Source of the DNA: CAYWXV01 sp964462535
Lineage (GTDB): Bacteria > Bacteroidota > Ignavibacteria > OLB7
NCBI GenBank assembly: GCA_964462535.1
Contig: CAYWXV010000016.1
Coordinates: 11,995 to 75,994 of the forward strand
DNA length: 64,000 bases
Direction: 5' to 3'
Shown here one piece after another: positions 1-8,640 of the stretch. Each line of letters starts with the position of its first letter. Position 1 is the stretch's first letter. A program made the translations under genes and the position numbers. The notes beneath the pieces are model-generated. The model saw only the letters and a list, made by a program, of their open reading frames with translations. It was not told the DNA's origin and did not search any database.

Positions 1-1
1 G

Positions 2-850
2 CAGGTAGATCACAGCAACAACACTCTCAAGAATGTCACGATCTACGGACAGGAGGGTGAGAACCTGAATGTCATCACGGCAAGAGAGGCGAGGCTCAGG
101 TTCTCGACGGACCTTGGCAAGATGTTGATGACATTCTACGACGGCGAAGTTCACCAGGTCACGCGCCGTTCGATGCGACAGTTCCGACGCCTCTCTTTCA
201 AGCGACACCAGATCATCGTCAGCACGCCGGGGTTCAATTTCAGCAAGACCGATCCGACGTCAGTGAGCCGAAACGATCGCACAATGTCGATCGGGGCAAT
301 GGACAGTATTGTCAATAACGCTGATGTGTCCGCTATGCGCTCCGTGCGCCGGCTCGACAGTATTCTCATGCGTCAGCTGGCGACTCGCGTAACCCTGGAC
401 GAACCAATTCCACGGGATAGAATGGCCGCCGCCGCAGTCGCCTCCGCACAGTTCACGACCGTCCGCGCGCAACTGGAGTCCGAGTCGGCGACGGTGTCCG
501 ACCAGATGCGCCTGGCCGATCAGTATCGGGTCGAGATCTACAAGAAGTACGCGATACCTGCTGCATGCCTTGTCTTCGTCCTCGTGGGGGCACCACTCGG
601 CATCGTCGTTCGAAGAGGCAACTTCGGAGTCTCCGCAGCGATTGCCTTGGGTTTCTTCATTGTCTACTGGTCGTTTCTTGTCGCTGGCGAGAAATTGGCC
701 GATCGAGGAGTTCTGTCGCCGGCCCTTGCAATGTGGATGGCCAACATCGTGCTCGGTAGTGTCGGGGCTTACCTGACGTTTATGGTCACTCGCGAGTTCT
801 CGCCGATCGGATACGTGCTTGAAAAACTCAGGCATCTTTTCAGAGGATAG
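2..850 (+). CDS. LptF/LptG family permease, C-terminal part
   Basis: The reading frame is open from the left window edge, so the start lies outside. The visible part begins in a beta-rich periplasmic segment (residues like NVTIYGQEGENLNVITAREARL), followed by a linker and three hydrophobic helices in the last 110 residues, including AIPAACLVFVLVGAPLGI, a typical LptF/LptG (YjgP/YjgQ) signature. The family forms the inner-membrane part of the LptB2FG transporter that extracts lipopolysaccharide and passes it to the periplasmic bridge, so the cell is expected to be diderm. The stop is 6 bp before the next start, which suggests cotranscription with the secreted-protein genes downstream. LptF and LptG cannot be told apart from this fragment. 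Confidence 0.85.
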   Translation, partial: QVDHSNNTLKNVTIYGQEGENLNVITAREARLRFSTDLGKMLMTFYDGEVHQVTRRSMRQFRRLSFKRHQIIVSTPGFNFSKTDPTSVSRNDRTMSIGAMDSIVNNADVSAMRSVRRLDSILMRQLATRVTLDEPIPRDRMAAAAVASAQFTTVRAQLESESATVSDQMRLADQYRVEIYKKYAIPAACLVFVLVGAPLGIVVRRGNFGVSAAIALGFFIVYWSFLVAGEKLADRGVLSPALAMWMANIVLGSVGAYLTFMVTREFSPIGYVLEKLRHLFRG

Positions 851-856
851 AGCCGG

Positions 857-1609
857 ATGCGATCTGTTTACCTCCTCCTACTCCTTGTTCTTCTCAGTTC
901 GATCGTCCGCGCGCAGACGATGCCGCCGTATCCGCGTATTGCTCCCGTCGAAGACGAGGGATCAGTGCCAGATTCAATGCGTGGGCGATTCCGCGACGAC
1001 GCCCTCCGACTAGCGGTCGGATGGTTGAACGAGCGAAAGCTCAACCGGGAAGAGTTTGTGGACATTCCCGACACTCTGGTTACCAGTATTTACCAGGGTC
1101 TTCTACGATGTTGGGCCGTTGCGACCGAGCGGGAGCGGACCGTTATTCAGGAATCGCCGGCAATGTGGGTGGAACTGCAGACGCTCTACCTGGTGATATC
1201 CGCCGATTCGTCACGCTGGATCAACGCCTGGAAGGCTGATAAGTCAACTTCCGGCAACATCGAGGCCGATCGTCTGATGTCAGCGTTTGGAATGACAGCA
1301 CAAGCCGGGCTTCAGTTTCAGCGGGCGGCAAATGTGCGATTCAGCCTCACCAGCAGTCGCCCGATCAATATTCATGCGCTGGAATGTGTGTTTGCAAAAT
1401 TGCCGGGCGTCATACTCGATCTTGGTGATGAGGATATGTCGGATATTTTCTGCCAGGGAAAGCCAACGTCGCCGTTGATTGTCGAGCAGAGAGGAATTCA
1501 CTGGCATTTTCGATTCTGCACGGAATGCGAGGACCCATACTACGACAATCGTGCCGTCGCCTTCGATGTTATCGTGGATGGAAACGTGCAGAGACCTAAG
1601 GTCGAGTAG
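857..1609 (+). CDS. Secreted protein of an unrecognised tandem family, copy 1
   Basis: 250 residues starting with a clear signal peptide (LLLLLVLLSSIVRAQ, cut likely after AQ). I do not recognise a domain. It is homologous to three other genes nearby (1742-2538, 6925-7668, 7714-8529). Shared elements are YP...P.....IPDSM..RFRDDA..LA..W near residues 25-55, a P..L..S.....L.RC.. block, a RW..AW...K.T block near residue 120, and a C-terminal module with Cys-x(n)-Cys-like spacing and a V.DG ending. Copy 1 has FCTECEDPYYDN in place of the CG pair of copies 2-4. It follows the Lpt permease by 6 bp. The predicted location is periplasm, outer membrane or cell surface; no T9SS sorting domain and no lipobox are seen. 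Confidence 0.75.
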   Translation: MRSVYLLLLLVLLSSIVRAQTMPPYPRIAPVEDEGSVPDSMRGRFRDDALRLAVGWLNERKLNREEFVDIPDTLVTSIYQGLLRCWAVATERERTVIQESPAMWVELQTLYLVISADSSRWINAWKADKSTSGNIEADRLMSAFGMTAQAGLQFQRAANVRFSLTSSRPINIHALECVFAKLPGVILDLGDEDMSDIFCQGKPTSPLIVEQRGIHWHFRFCTECEDPYYDNRAVAFDVIVDGNVQRPKVE

Positions 1610-1741
1610 AACCACCCGAGTCGCGAATCAGTTCAGCCTCGTTATCGCGCCCGCAGCCGTTTTCTCTTCCGCCGCGTCCCCTTTGTTTCCAGGCCTGCGT
1701 AGTGATAGAGCGATCGATTCTCTCTGAATGAAGGTGACCAC

Positions 1742-2538
1742 ATGCACCCTCCGTTCCGAATCGCGTTTGTTCTCATTTCGGTGTTTCTGATTCTTCTCTG
1801 CGGAGCACGGTCGCAGGACGAAGCCAACGCATACCCAGTCGTTCAGCCTGCACTCAAAGATCTCGCGATACCGCGAGGGCCAGAATCCGGTTGCGTGACT
1901 ATGCGGGTTCCAATGCGCTTGGCTGGATCGAGACGCGGTATTTCAGTCCTGAGGATCAGGTCTCGGCGCCCGATTCGCTCGTCTCAAGCGGATACAAGGC
2001 CATGGTTCGGTGCTTTCTGTTAGCCCCCTTCGATGTTCAGCAGCGAATGCTGCGATGGGGTCCCATCGTGTATGGAGACACCGTGATTGCGTTGTACCTG
2101 GAGCAGCGACTGACTCCGTGGGCGGTTGCGTGGTGGCATGGAGAGCGGACAACGAACGATTCCGTCAATCGATGGAGCTCCAGGTTCGACGTTACCGTCG
2201 AGAGCTACAAGGACTGGTCCGACGGATGGGGCGTGGTCAAGCTTCGGACGGGACGCCCCGTGAGCAAGCAAGCGGTCCAGAAGCTCTTCGCGAGCATTCC
2301 CGGCGTTTCGGCCGCCGATCCATTGGGAGTTGAGGGAATTGGCGTTGGCTTTGGTATGGACGATTACGACCCGGACGCATATTACAACGAGCCTCCCTTC
2401 CGGCTCGAAGACAGTGCATGGGTTTTCGCCTATGCCACACCCTGCCCCGATGACCAAACAGCCGGATGCGGGCCAGTGTACCGCGTCGGGACTGACGGCG
2501 TCGTTAACGTAATTCCACCGCGACAGACAAAACCATGA
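1742..2538 (+). pseudogene. Secreted tandem-family protein, copy 2, frameshifted
   Basis: An ATG at 1742 opens a signal peptide (FVLISVFLILLCGARSQ), and the frame stays family-like to about LKDLAIP near 1872. The homology then continues in the next frame (ARARIRLRDYAGSNALGWI, matching R.RFRDDA..LA..W of copies 1 and 4) and runs to the stop at 2538. The junction is a one-base type shift at roughly 1865-1880. The C-terminal part keeps the WVFAYATPCPDDQTAGCGP motif, with Cys-x7-Cys-Gly. This is either a real pseudogene or an assembly/sequencing error. The downstream part alone could be translated from a TTG at 1891. The stop overlaps the next gene by four bases (ATGA), so it is translationally coupled to it. 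Confidence 0.7.
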
Positions 2539-4568
2539 ACCGGCTTCTAGCAATCCTGACTCTGATCCTGCTTGCAGCCCCCGCTCAGGCACAATTGCGC
2601 ATCGTCTTCCCGAACGGTGGCGAACGATTCAACGTTGGTTCGACGCAACTCATCAGCTGGAGAGGGTCTGCTCCAACCGACACACTCCGCATCGAATACA
2701 GCACCGATGCCGGCGGCAGCTGGAATCTGATCACCGATCGGGGGGTAGGGATTTCGCATGTATGGACTCCCGTACCGAACACACCGAGTGATCGTTGTTT
2801 GCTTCGCATCTCCACGAAAACGACGACAACCGACAGCGTCCTGTTCCTTCCGGCTCGACCCGATTCGTTCGGTATCGAGGCAATTCACTACGCTGAGTTC
2901 AGTCCGGACGGCGCTCGTGTCGTCGGTGCCGGAGCGACAGGGAACGTCTACATTTGGAATTCATTTACCAAGCAAGTCATCCGTCGCATACCCGTCGAAC
3001 CCATTCCCACCAACTTTGACGGATCTGTACTCGTTTCGCGGGCGCGCTACAGCCCGGATGGCGCGCTCATAGCTACGGTGAGTCCATTTATGGACACGGC
3101 AAATACTACCGTGCGCATATTTGATGCGAATTCAGGGGCTTTGATTCGCCAGTGGATTCATCCAGGGTTTGCAAGGAGGGCAGTTACCGTTGCATGTGCG
3201 TTCAGTCCGGACGGATCCCGCTTGCTAGTGACCGGAGAGCGAGGCGGCACCATATACAACGTAGCTGACGGAACGCAAGCGCAGAAGCTCCAAGGGTATT
3301 CGGACTCGATACCTCCCTCTCTCTTCTTCCATGGTTTCATGATCGACGGAGACTGGAGCCCAGACGGCGCAAGTATCGTTGGCGCCGAAAACCTCGTGCA
3401 GCAGAATCTGCAGCCGTACGTCCTTAACAACGTCGCCACCGGTGATACAGTCCGGACCTTCCGTGCACACGTCGACAGGAGCACTCTCAGCTCGATCAGA
3501 TTCAGTCCCAACGCAGATCGGTTCATTTCCACGTCGTTCGATAGCACGGCACGGGTTTTCGATCTCGCGACAGGTGGCGAGGTCTTCCGCATTCAGGGTT
3601 ACACCAGGATACCTCTCTGGGGAGAGTACAGTCATGCAGGGACGGTGTTCGGCACGGTGGGGGAAGACAGCGTCCGTCCATTCCAGACGCTCAAGTTGTA
3701 CGACGCAACGACAGGCGCATTCATTCGGAATGTCGGATCCTTAAACGCGGGAATGCACAATCTGAATTTCAATCCCGATGACTCGCGCATTGTGGTTTCA
3801 TGCGGAGACGGCGCGCGGATTTTTCAGGCGCCAGGCAATGCCCCAGGTGCATCGGATGTTTCGGATTCGCTCTGGTCGATCGTCATTAATCCTGGCGGAA
3901 CGGTCACGGTTGCCGCCGGGACGGCATCAGCGCGTCAAGGTGACAACGTGGAGATTCCCATCACCATTGATAATCCGGGCCTGGCTCTGGGCGCCGGCGC
4001 GACACGCGTCGATGCCACGCTCGCTCTCAACGCATCGTTGCTCGAGCCCGTGGATTCAACACCGATAGGGACTCTGTCGGGCACGACGCGCGCAATCCAA
4101 CTGTCCCTTCCACTTGTCAGTGATCAGGACACTGTACTGGCGATTCTCCGTTTCCGAGCAGCACTCGGTGACGATTCCACGACGACACTCGACCTTTCAA
4201 ATCTGACCACCGATCAACCAACGGTCACGGTGAACGAGCGCGATGGGCTGTTCCGGCTGCTTGATCTCTGCTACGAAGGGGGTCCGCGACTACTCAATCC
4301 GAACGCGCGCGTCGCAATACGCAGCGTGGCGCCAAATCCCACAACGCATTCGCTCGAGGTGGAAATCCATATCTCCGAATCCGGCCCGACGCGTTTGGAT
4401 CTTGTCGATGCGCTCGGGAACATCGTCGACGTTTCTGCTGCGGGCGTACTCCCTACCGGCACTCACCAGCTCCATTTCGATCTCCACGGAATACCGTCCG
4501 GCCACTACTTTCTCCGATTGAAGACGCCAACCGTAGTTGAGACGATTCCGGTGGAGGTAAGGCCATGA
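2535..4568 (+). CDS. WD40-type propeller protein with T9SS sorting domain
   Basis: 677 residues. Domain order: signal peptide (residues 1-20, ending AQAQ); an Ig-like Ser/Thr-rich Kre9/Knh1-type domain with the typical opening FPNGGERFNVGS and ISW (about 22-105); repeated SPDG/FSPDGSRL blades of a WD40-like propeller (about 115-435); a cohesin-like segment that begins near residue 452 (VEIPITIDNPG); and a type-A T9SS C-terminal signal from about residue 597 (APNPTTHSLEVEI ... LPTGTHQL ... SGHYFLRL). This architecture predicts export by Sec, passage through the T9SS translocon and attachment or release at the surface. It overlaps both neighbours by four bases (ATGA at 2535 and at 4565), which indicates a tight operon. 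The substrate or partner is unknown. Confidence 0.85.
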   Translation: MNRLLAILTLILLAAPAQAQLRIVFPNGGERFNVGSTQLISWRGSAPTDTLRIEYSTDAGGSWNLITDRGVGISHVWTPVPNTPSDRCLLRISTKTTTTDSVLFLPARPDSFGIEAIHYAEFSPDGARVVGAGATGNVYIWNSFTKQVIRRIPVEPIPTNFDGSVLVSRARYSPDGALIATVSPFMDTANTTVRIFDANSGALIRQWIHPGFARRAVTVACAFSPDGSRLLVTGERGGTIYNVADGTQAQKLQGYSDSIPPSLFFHGFMIDGDWSPDGASIVGAENLVQQNLQPYVLNNVATGDTVRTFRAHVDRSTLSSIRFSPNADRFISTSFDSTARVFDLATGGEVFRIQGYTRIPLWGEYSHAGTVFGTVGEDSVRPFQTLKLYDATTGAFIRNVGSLNAGMHNLNFNPDDSRIVVSCGDGARIFQAPGNAPGASDVSDSLWSIVINPGGTVTVAAGTASARQGDNVEIPITIDNPGLALGAGATRVDATLALNASLLEPVDSTPIGTLSGTTRAIQLSLPLVSDQDTVLAILRFRAALGDDSTTTLDLSNLTTDQPTVTVNERDGLFRLLDLCYEGGPRLLNPNARVAIRSVAPNPTTHSLEVEIHISESGPTRLDLVDALGNIVDVSAAGVLPTGTHQLHFDLHGIPSGHYFLRLKTPTVVETIPVEVRP

Positions 4569-6694
4569 AAGCCCGCGCTCTCCTCCTGGTTTCCATGTTG
4601 TGTCTGACAGCCGCTGCCCGCGCGCAGGACAGCCTGCGCCCCGCGTACGGGGTTTCTGGTGGATGGACAATGAATGCGCACACCGCAGACTTCAGAGCAC
4701 TCCCCGGATTCCCCAATTGTTGTCCCAGGTTTCAGAGCGGGGATGGGAATGGGATAAATGGGGGGATAGTGTATGATCTTCCCCTCTCAAGCCGGTTCGC
4801 ACTATCGTTCCGGGCGAACTACGTTTCTCACGACGCAACTCTGTTAGAAAGAGAAGCGATTCGCATCATTGTCGGCGGGGTTGGGGCGGATGGAGCATTC
4901 GAGCATTCGATTGACATATCGATTGCCTCGTTGGGCCTTGAACCGCTCGTTGCGATTCGCCCGATGGACCACCTTGCGATCATGGTTGGGCTCCGTGGCG
5001 GTGCGACCGTCAGCAAGAGGTTTGCTCAGAAGGAGGTGATCGTCGACCCGCCTGGTGTTGGGACGTTCCTCGATTCACTTGGGCGCGACTCGCAGAGCAG
5101 AATTCGGAACGACACATCGGCCGAGCTGTCGAACGTTTCTTCGATTCTCATTCATGGCGTTGCCGCCGTCACATACGAGTTACCGTTAAATGCGCGTGGT
5201 ACTTGGCAGCTGTCACCAGAGGTGGCCTGGATGCAGGGACTCAATGACGTCGTGGACGGGCTAACGTGGAAAATGAACGGACTGCGTGTTTCGCTGGGCA
5301 TGAAGTATTCCCCTCCGTTCGTACATCCCACCTTTTACGATACGACGTACACACGCGACACCACCGTTCGGCTTGCCTCGCTCAACTCCCCTCGCCTGAC
5401 GTTGACAAACAGAACATCGAATGATATCCGGCAGGAGCTCGAGGACGCGACGCTCATCCGGACGAGCGTCCATGAATCATATCTGCTAGAAAACCCGGAA
5501 CCGGTTACAGTGACGTGTAGCGTGACTGCAGCCGGTGTCAGTCCGGATGGACAAGAAGAGCCTATAGCTGCGTTGCGTGTCGAAGAGTTCGAAGCAATCA
5601 ACACCCTGCCGATGCTGAATTTTGTCTTCTTCGACCCCGGTTCGTCGACATTGCCTGGACGTTATGTGACGCTGGATCGGGGCGGGGCGGACTCGTTCAG
5701 GCCGGAGCATCTGTTCGGACGAGGAACGATCCCAACCTATCACAGCATGCTCAACATCATCGGCGAGAGGATGCGGCAGTATCCCGACGCGGTGCTGACA
5801 CTTACCGGCTGCAACGCCGATGTCGACGACGAGAAGGGAGAGACCCAGCTCTCCATGAATCGCGCGATCACGGTCCGGGATTATTTCTCGACCGTCTGGG
5901 GAATCGACACGTCGAGACTTCGCATCGCGGCGCGGAACTTACCCGCCCATCCATCCAATCGCGCGACGGTCGACGGTCAGCAGGAGAATCGTCGCGTGGA
6001 AATCACGTCCGACACGCCGGAGATTCTCGACGTCTTTATTGCTCACGACACAACACGCACCACGAACCCTCCGATCGTCCGACTCCATCTTGCCGCCAGC
6101 GCGTCGCGTGGTGTCGGGGCATGGCGTCTTCTTGTGAAGCAGCACGGATCGATACTGCGTGAGTATTCCGGAAGCGGAGCTCCACCGGAAACTCTGGATT
6201 GGGACTTGACTCGAGATGGAGAAAACCTCCCGCGTTTCAGCGAGCCGTTGCAGATCGACATGCAGGTTACGGATCGCGAAGATCGTCGCGCCGAGAATGG
6301 GGCGCAGTTGCCGACCCGTGTCGTCACGCTTCAGGAAAAGAGAGACAACGTCAGCGGAGACGTTCGGATCGATCGGTATAATCTGATCCTGTTCGACTAC
6401 AACAGCTCAGCTCTTGGTGCCGGCAACCAGAGGATCGTTGGACTGGTACAGTCCCGGTTGAAGCCGTCATCACAGATCACGGTCGAGGGATTTACCGACA
6501 GGAGTGGCGACGCGAACGCGAATCGTCGGCTAGCTGAGGCGCGTGCGAAGTCTTCGGCGAACGCAATCGGCAGAAAGGATGCGGTCTATCGTGGTATTGG
6601 TGAGGATCGTCTTCTGTTCGACAACGACCTTCCCGAAGGACGCTTCCTCTGTCGCACGGTGCAGATCACAGTGCGAACGCCGGTGGGGAGGTGA
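4565..6694 (+). CDS. Outer-membrane beta-barrel protein with two OmpA-like domains
   Basis: 709 residues. Signal peptide (1-20, ARAQ); a predicted N-terminal outer-membrane barrel (about 25-250, alternating strands ending in VSLGMKYSPPF); a first OmpA-like domain from about residue 350 (LNFVFFDPGSSTLP ... QENRRVEI); a FlgD/Ig-like linker (GVGAWRLLVKQHG ... LDWDLTRDGENL); and a second OmpA-like domain from about residue 604 (NLILFDYNSSALG ... VEGFTDRSG) to the end. OmpA domains bind peptidoglycan, so the protein probably ties the outer membrane to the wall. It is a clear paralog of the gene at 61174-63249 over its whole length, but it lacks the polyproline linker found there. Its start overlaps the preceding stop (ATGA). 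Confidence 0.85.
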   Translation: MKARALLLVSMLCLTAAARAQDSLRPAYGVSGGWTMNAHTADFRALPGFPNCCPRFQSGDGNGINGGIVYDLPLSSRFALSFRANYVSHDATLLEREAIRIIVGGVGADGAFEHSIDISIASLGLEPLVAIRPMDHLAIMVGLRGGATVSKRFAQKEVIVDPPGVGTFLDSLGRDSQSRIRNDTSAELSNVSSILIHGVAAVTYELPLNARGTWQLSPEVAWMQGLNDVVDGLTWKMNGLRVSLGMKYSPPFVHPTFYDTTYTRDTTVRLASLNSPRLTLTNRTSNDIRQELEDATLIRTSVHESYLLENPEPVTVTCSVTAAGVSPDGQEEPIAALRVEEFEAINTLPMLNFVFFDPGSSTLPGRYVTLDRGGADSFRPEHLFGRGTIPTYHSMLNIIGERMRQYPDAVLTLTGCNADVDDEKGETQLSMNRAITVRDYFSTVWGIDTSRLRIAARNLPAHPSNRATVDGQQENRRVEITSDTPEILDVFIAHDTTRTTNPPIVRLHLAASASRGVGAWRLLVKQHGSILREYSGSGAPPETLDWDLTRDGENLPRFSEPLQIDMQVTDREDRRAENGAQLPTRVVTLQEKRDNVSGDVRIDRYNLILFDYNSSALGAGNQRIVGLVQSRLKPSSQITVEGFTDRSGDANANRRLAEARAKSSANAIGRKDAVYRGIGEDRLLFDNDLPEGRFLCRTVQITVRTPVGR

Positions 6695-6924
6695 GGGACG
6701 ATTAGGTGTTCGACCGGACGGCATTCTATCGGAATGCGGAATGAGCCACGTGTCAGTTGTCCGTGGATCTTCATTTGTGTTATGAAGCGAGCCAACGTGC
6801 ACAAGCAACGCGGCACACGCCACAAGACATCGCCACCGAACGAGCAATCCAGGTCAACGGACCCGAACCGCACCATCGCGAATCGGCTCCGAATGTGCAG
6901 TGCCGTTCGAGCCAACAGAGCATC

Positions 6925-7668
6925 ATGAAGTACCTTCTTATCATACTCGTTAGCGGAATCATGGTGGGCGACACTAACGCCTCCCACGGCAGGCTTCCAA
7001 AGTACCCGCACGTCCCACCAATCCCGGATTCAACGCTTCTGCCGGCCGAGGTCAGGGCGGATTTCGAATTGGAGTCGAACGAGCTTGCACTGCAGTGGAT
7101 GAACCTACATGATCACTTGACCGAGGCCGACATCGAAATGCCAACGAGTCTGCAGCGTTCGATCTTCAACGCGTTGGCGCGTTCCTATCTTCGGTTACCG
7201 GATAGTGTGCGCCGAACGGTCCCTTCGCGGTGGGACGTGTGGAGTGATGGCCCCTTCCTTCTTCGCATCAACACGCGTCGTGCTAAATGGAGTTGAACAT
7301 GGCTGCGCGGCAGGAAGACGGAGAACCGGCTTGAGGATCGACTCACTGCCAGCTTCCGTCTTAAAGCGCGTGTCGCCGAAGAGGGGAGTCCTGATGAAGT
7401 GTGCGTAGACGGCGGGGTTGGCGTCAGGCAACCCATTTGCTCCTCGGCATTTGTGGGCGTCTTCTCCCGTCCTGGTGGTGTAATCGTATTGGGAGTCACC
7501 ACGCCAACTCTCGAAGGAATTGAGGACTCCGAGGAGGTGAACCTTCAGGAGGGCGCGTGGGTTGTCACGTATCACCGACAATGCTACGACGATGCGATCC
7601 TTGACTGTGGACCATCGTACCTGGTGCGCCAGGATGGAACTACCACGGCCATCCCCAATGATTCCTGA
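6925..7668 (+). pseudogene. Secreted tandem-family protein, copy 3, with in-frame stop
   Basis: The ATG at 6925 starts a signal peptide (YLLIILVSGIMVGDTNAS) and a family N-terminus (YPHVPPIPDS). At 7294-7296 a TGA interrupts the frame exactly inside the conserved RW..AW block: AKWS-stop-TWLRGRKT here, against ARWGSAWMKGKES in copy 4. The same frame then continues without shift to 7668 and keeps the family C-terminus (WVVTYHRQCYDDAILDCGPSYLV). It is therefore a single nonsense change in an otherwise intact copy. A 123-residue N-terminal product and an internal GTG restart at 7399 are possible. Recoding of the stop is not supported. About 230 bp of apparently non-coding sequence separate it from the OmpA gene. 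Confidence 0.75.
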
Positions 7669-7713
7669 CGGGTTGCGTGCCAGATATTGAGTCAGAAACC
7701 TCGGAGCGCCTAC

Positions 7714-8529
7714 ATGCTGCGCCTGGTCCTCTTCATTCTCTTCCCCACTCTCGTTCTCCCCATTCTTCTTCACGGCCAATGCGGAGAGGACTACTATCCG
7801 CATGTCCCTTCACCGACTGAGTTCGAGGGGATTCCCGATTCGATGAACACTCGATTCCGGGACGATGCGATGACGTTGGCAATGGAATGGATAGGGAAGA
7901 ATTGCCGTGAAGATGAAGAACGTGTCACTCCTCCTGAAGCTCTCATCACCAGCCTTCACAACGCGCTGATCCGTTGCTATCAATACGCGACGCCACCAGT
8001 GCGCTCGATAATGGAAGGACGTCATCCAGGCGTCGACGGTGATTCCGCGTTAACCATCTACATCGACATGCAGGTCGCGCGCTGGGGATCAGCCTGGATG
8101 AAAGGGAAAGAGTCGGGCGATTCTCTTATCGATTACTGGACCAGGACTCTTGGATTGCGAGTGGTGGAGTCGGAGAAACTGAACAGGAAATGGACGCGTT
8201 TGGTCATCGCATCGGATCGACGTTTCAATGCAGATCCGCTCTACTCCATACTTGCCCGAACATCCGGACTGCGGTCAACAAATCCAGAACCACCATCCGC
8301 GCCCGAATCGAAGCCGTGGCAACGAGGCGGGAGGAGAGCTCCCGCGCCAACAGCACTAGAAATGTCTCGCGAAGAATCGCAGAGGGACAGAGAGCCATTC
8401 TTCCGTCAGGACGTCGACTCGTGGGTATTCAACTACAGGGTGATGTGTAGCAACGACCGGACATGGGGTTGCGGGGCGACGTTCCGCGTCATGTCGAGCG
8501 GGGAGGTGTCGATGTCGACAGTGTTTTGA
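7714..8529 (+). CDS. Secreted protein of an unrecognised tandem family, copy 4
   Basis: 271 residues. The ATG at 7714 is preferred over the TTG at 7687 because GGAG lies seven bases upstream and the signal peptide (LVLFILFPTLVLPILLHGQ) then begins at once. The family blocks are all intact: IPDSMNTRFRDDAMTLAMEW, ALIRCYQYA, ARWGSAWMKGKES, and a C-terminal WVFNYRVMCSNDRTWGCGATFRV with Cys-x7-Cys-Gly. There is an extra Pro/Arg-rich stretch near residues 200-225. The function is unknown. It is the last gene of the + strand run and faces the convergent propeller gene at 8641. The 111-bp spacer contains two copies of a 14-bp direct repeat (8585 and 8640). Confidence 0.75.
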   Translation: MLRLVLFILFPTLVLPILLHGQCGEDYYPHVPSPTEFEGIPDSMNTRFRDDAMTLAMEWIGKNCREDEERVTPPEALITSLHNALIRCYQYATPPVRSIMEGRHPGVDGDSALTIYIDMQVARWGSAWMKGKESGDSLIDYWTRTLGLRVVESEKLNRKWTRLVIASDRRFNADPLYSILARTSGLRSTNPEPPSAPESKPWQRGGRRAPAPTALEMSREESQRDREPFFRQDVDSWVFNYRVMCSNDRTWGCGATFRVMSSGEVSMSTVF

Positions 8530-8640
8530 GGGGAGTGGGAGCGTACTGGAAGGTCAGGAGTAGTTGATAGACGCAGGTATGCATTCTAACGTCCACCAAA
8601 CGTCCAATCCCCGCCACGCGGACGTGTACTGCGAAGCGAT

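Noticed and set aside
7294..7296. Selenocysteine or stop-codon recoding at the TGA
   Set aside because: Homologs have Ser or another non-Cys residue at this site and no SECIS-like context was noted; nonsense mutation is simpler.
7195..7803. 202-residue minus-strand frame across copy 3
   Set aside because: Opposes the clear family homology of the + strand and has no domain.
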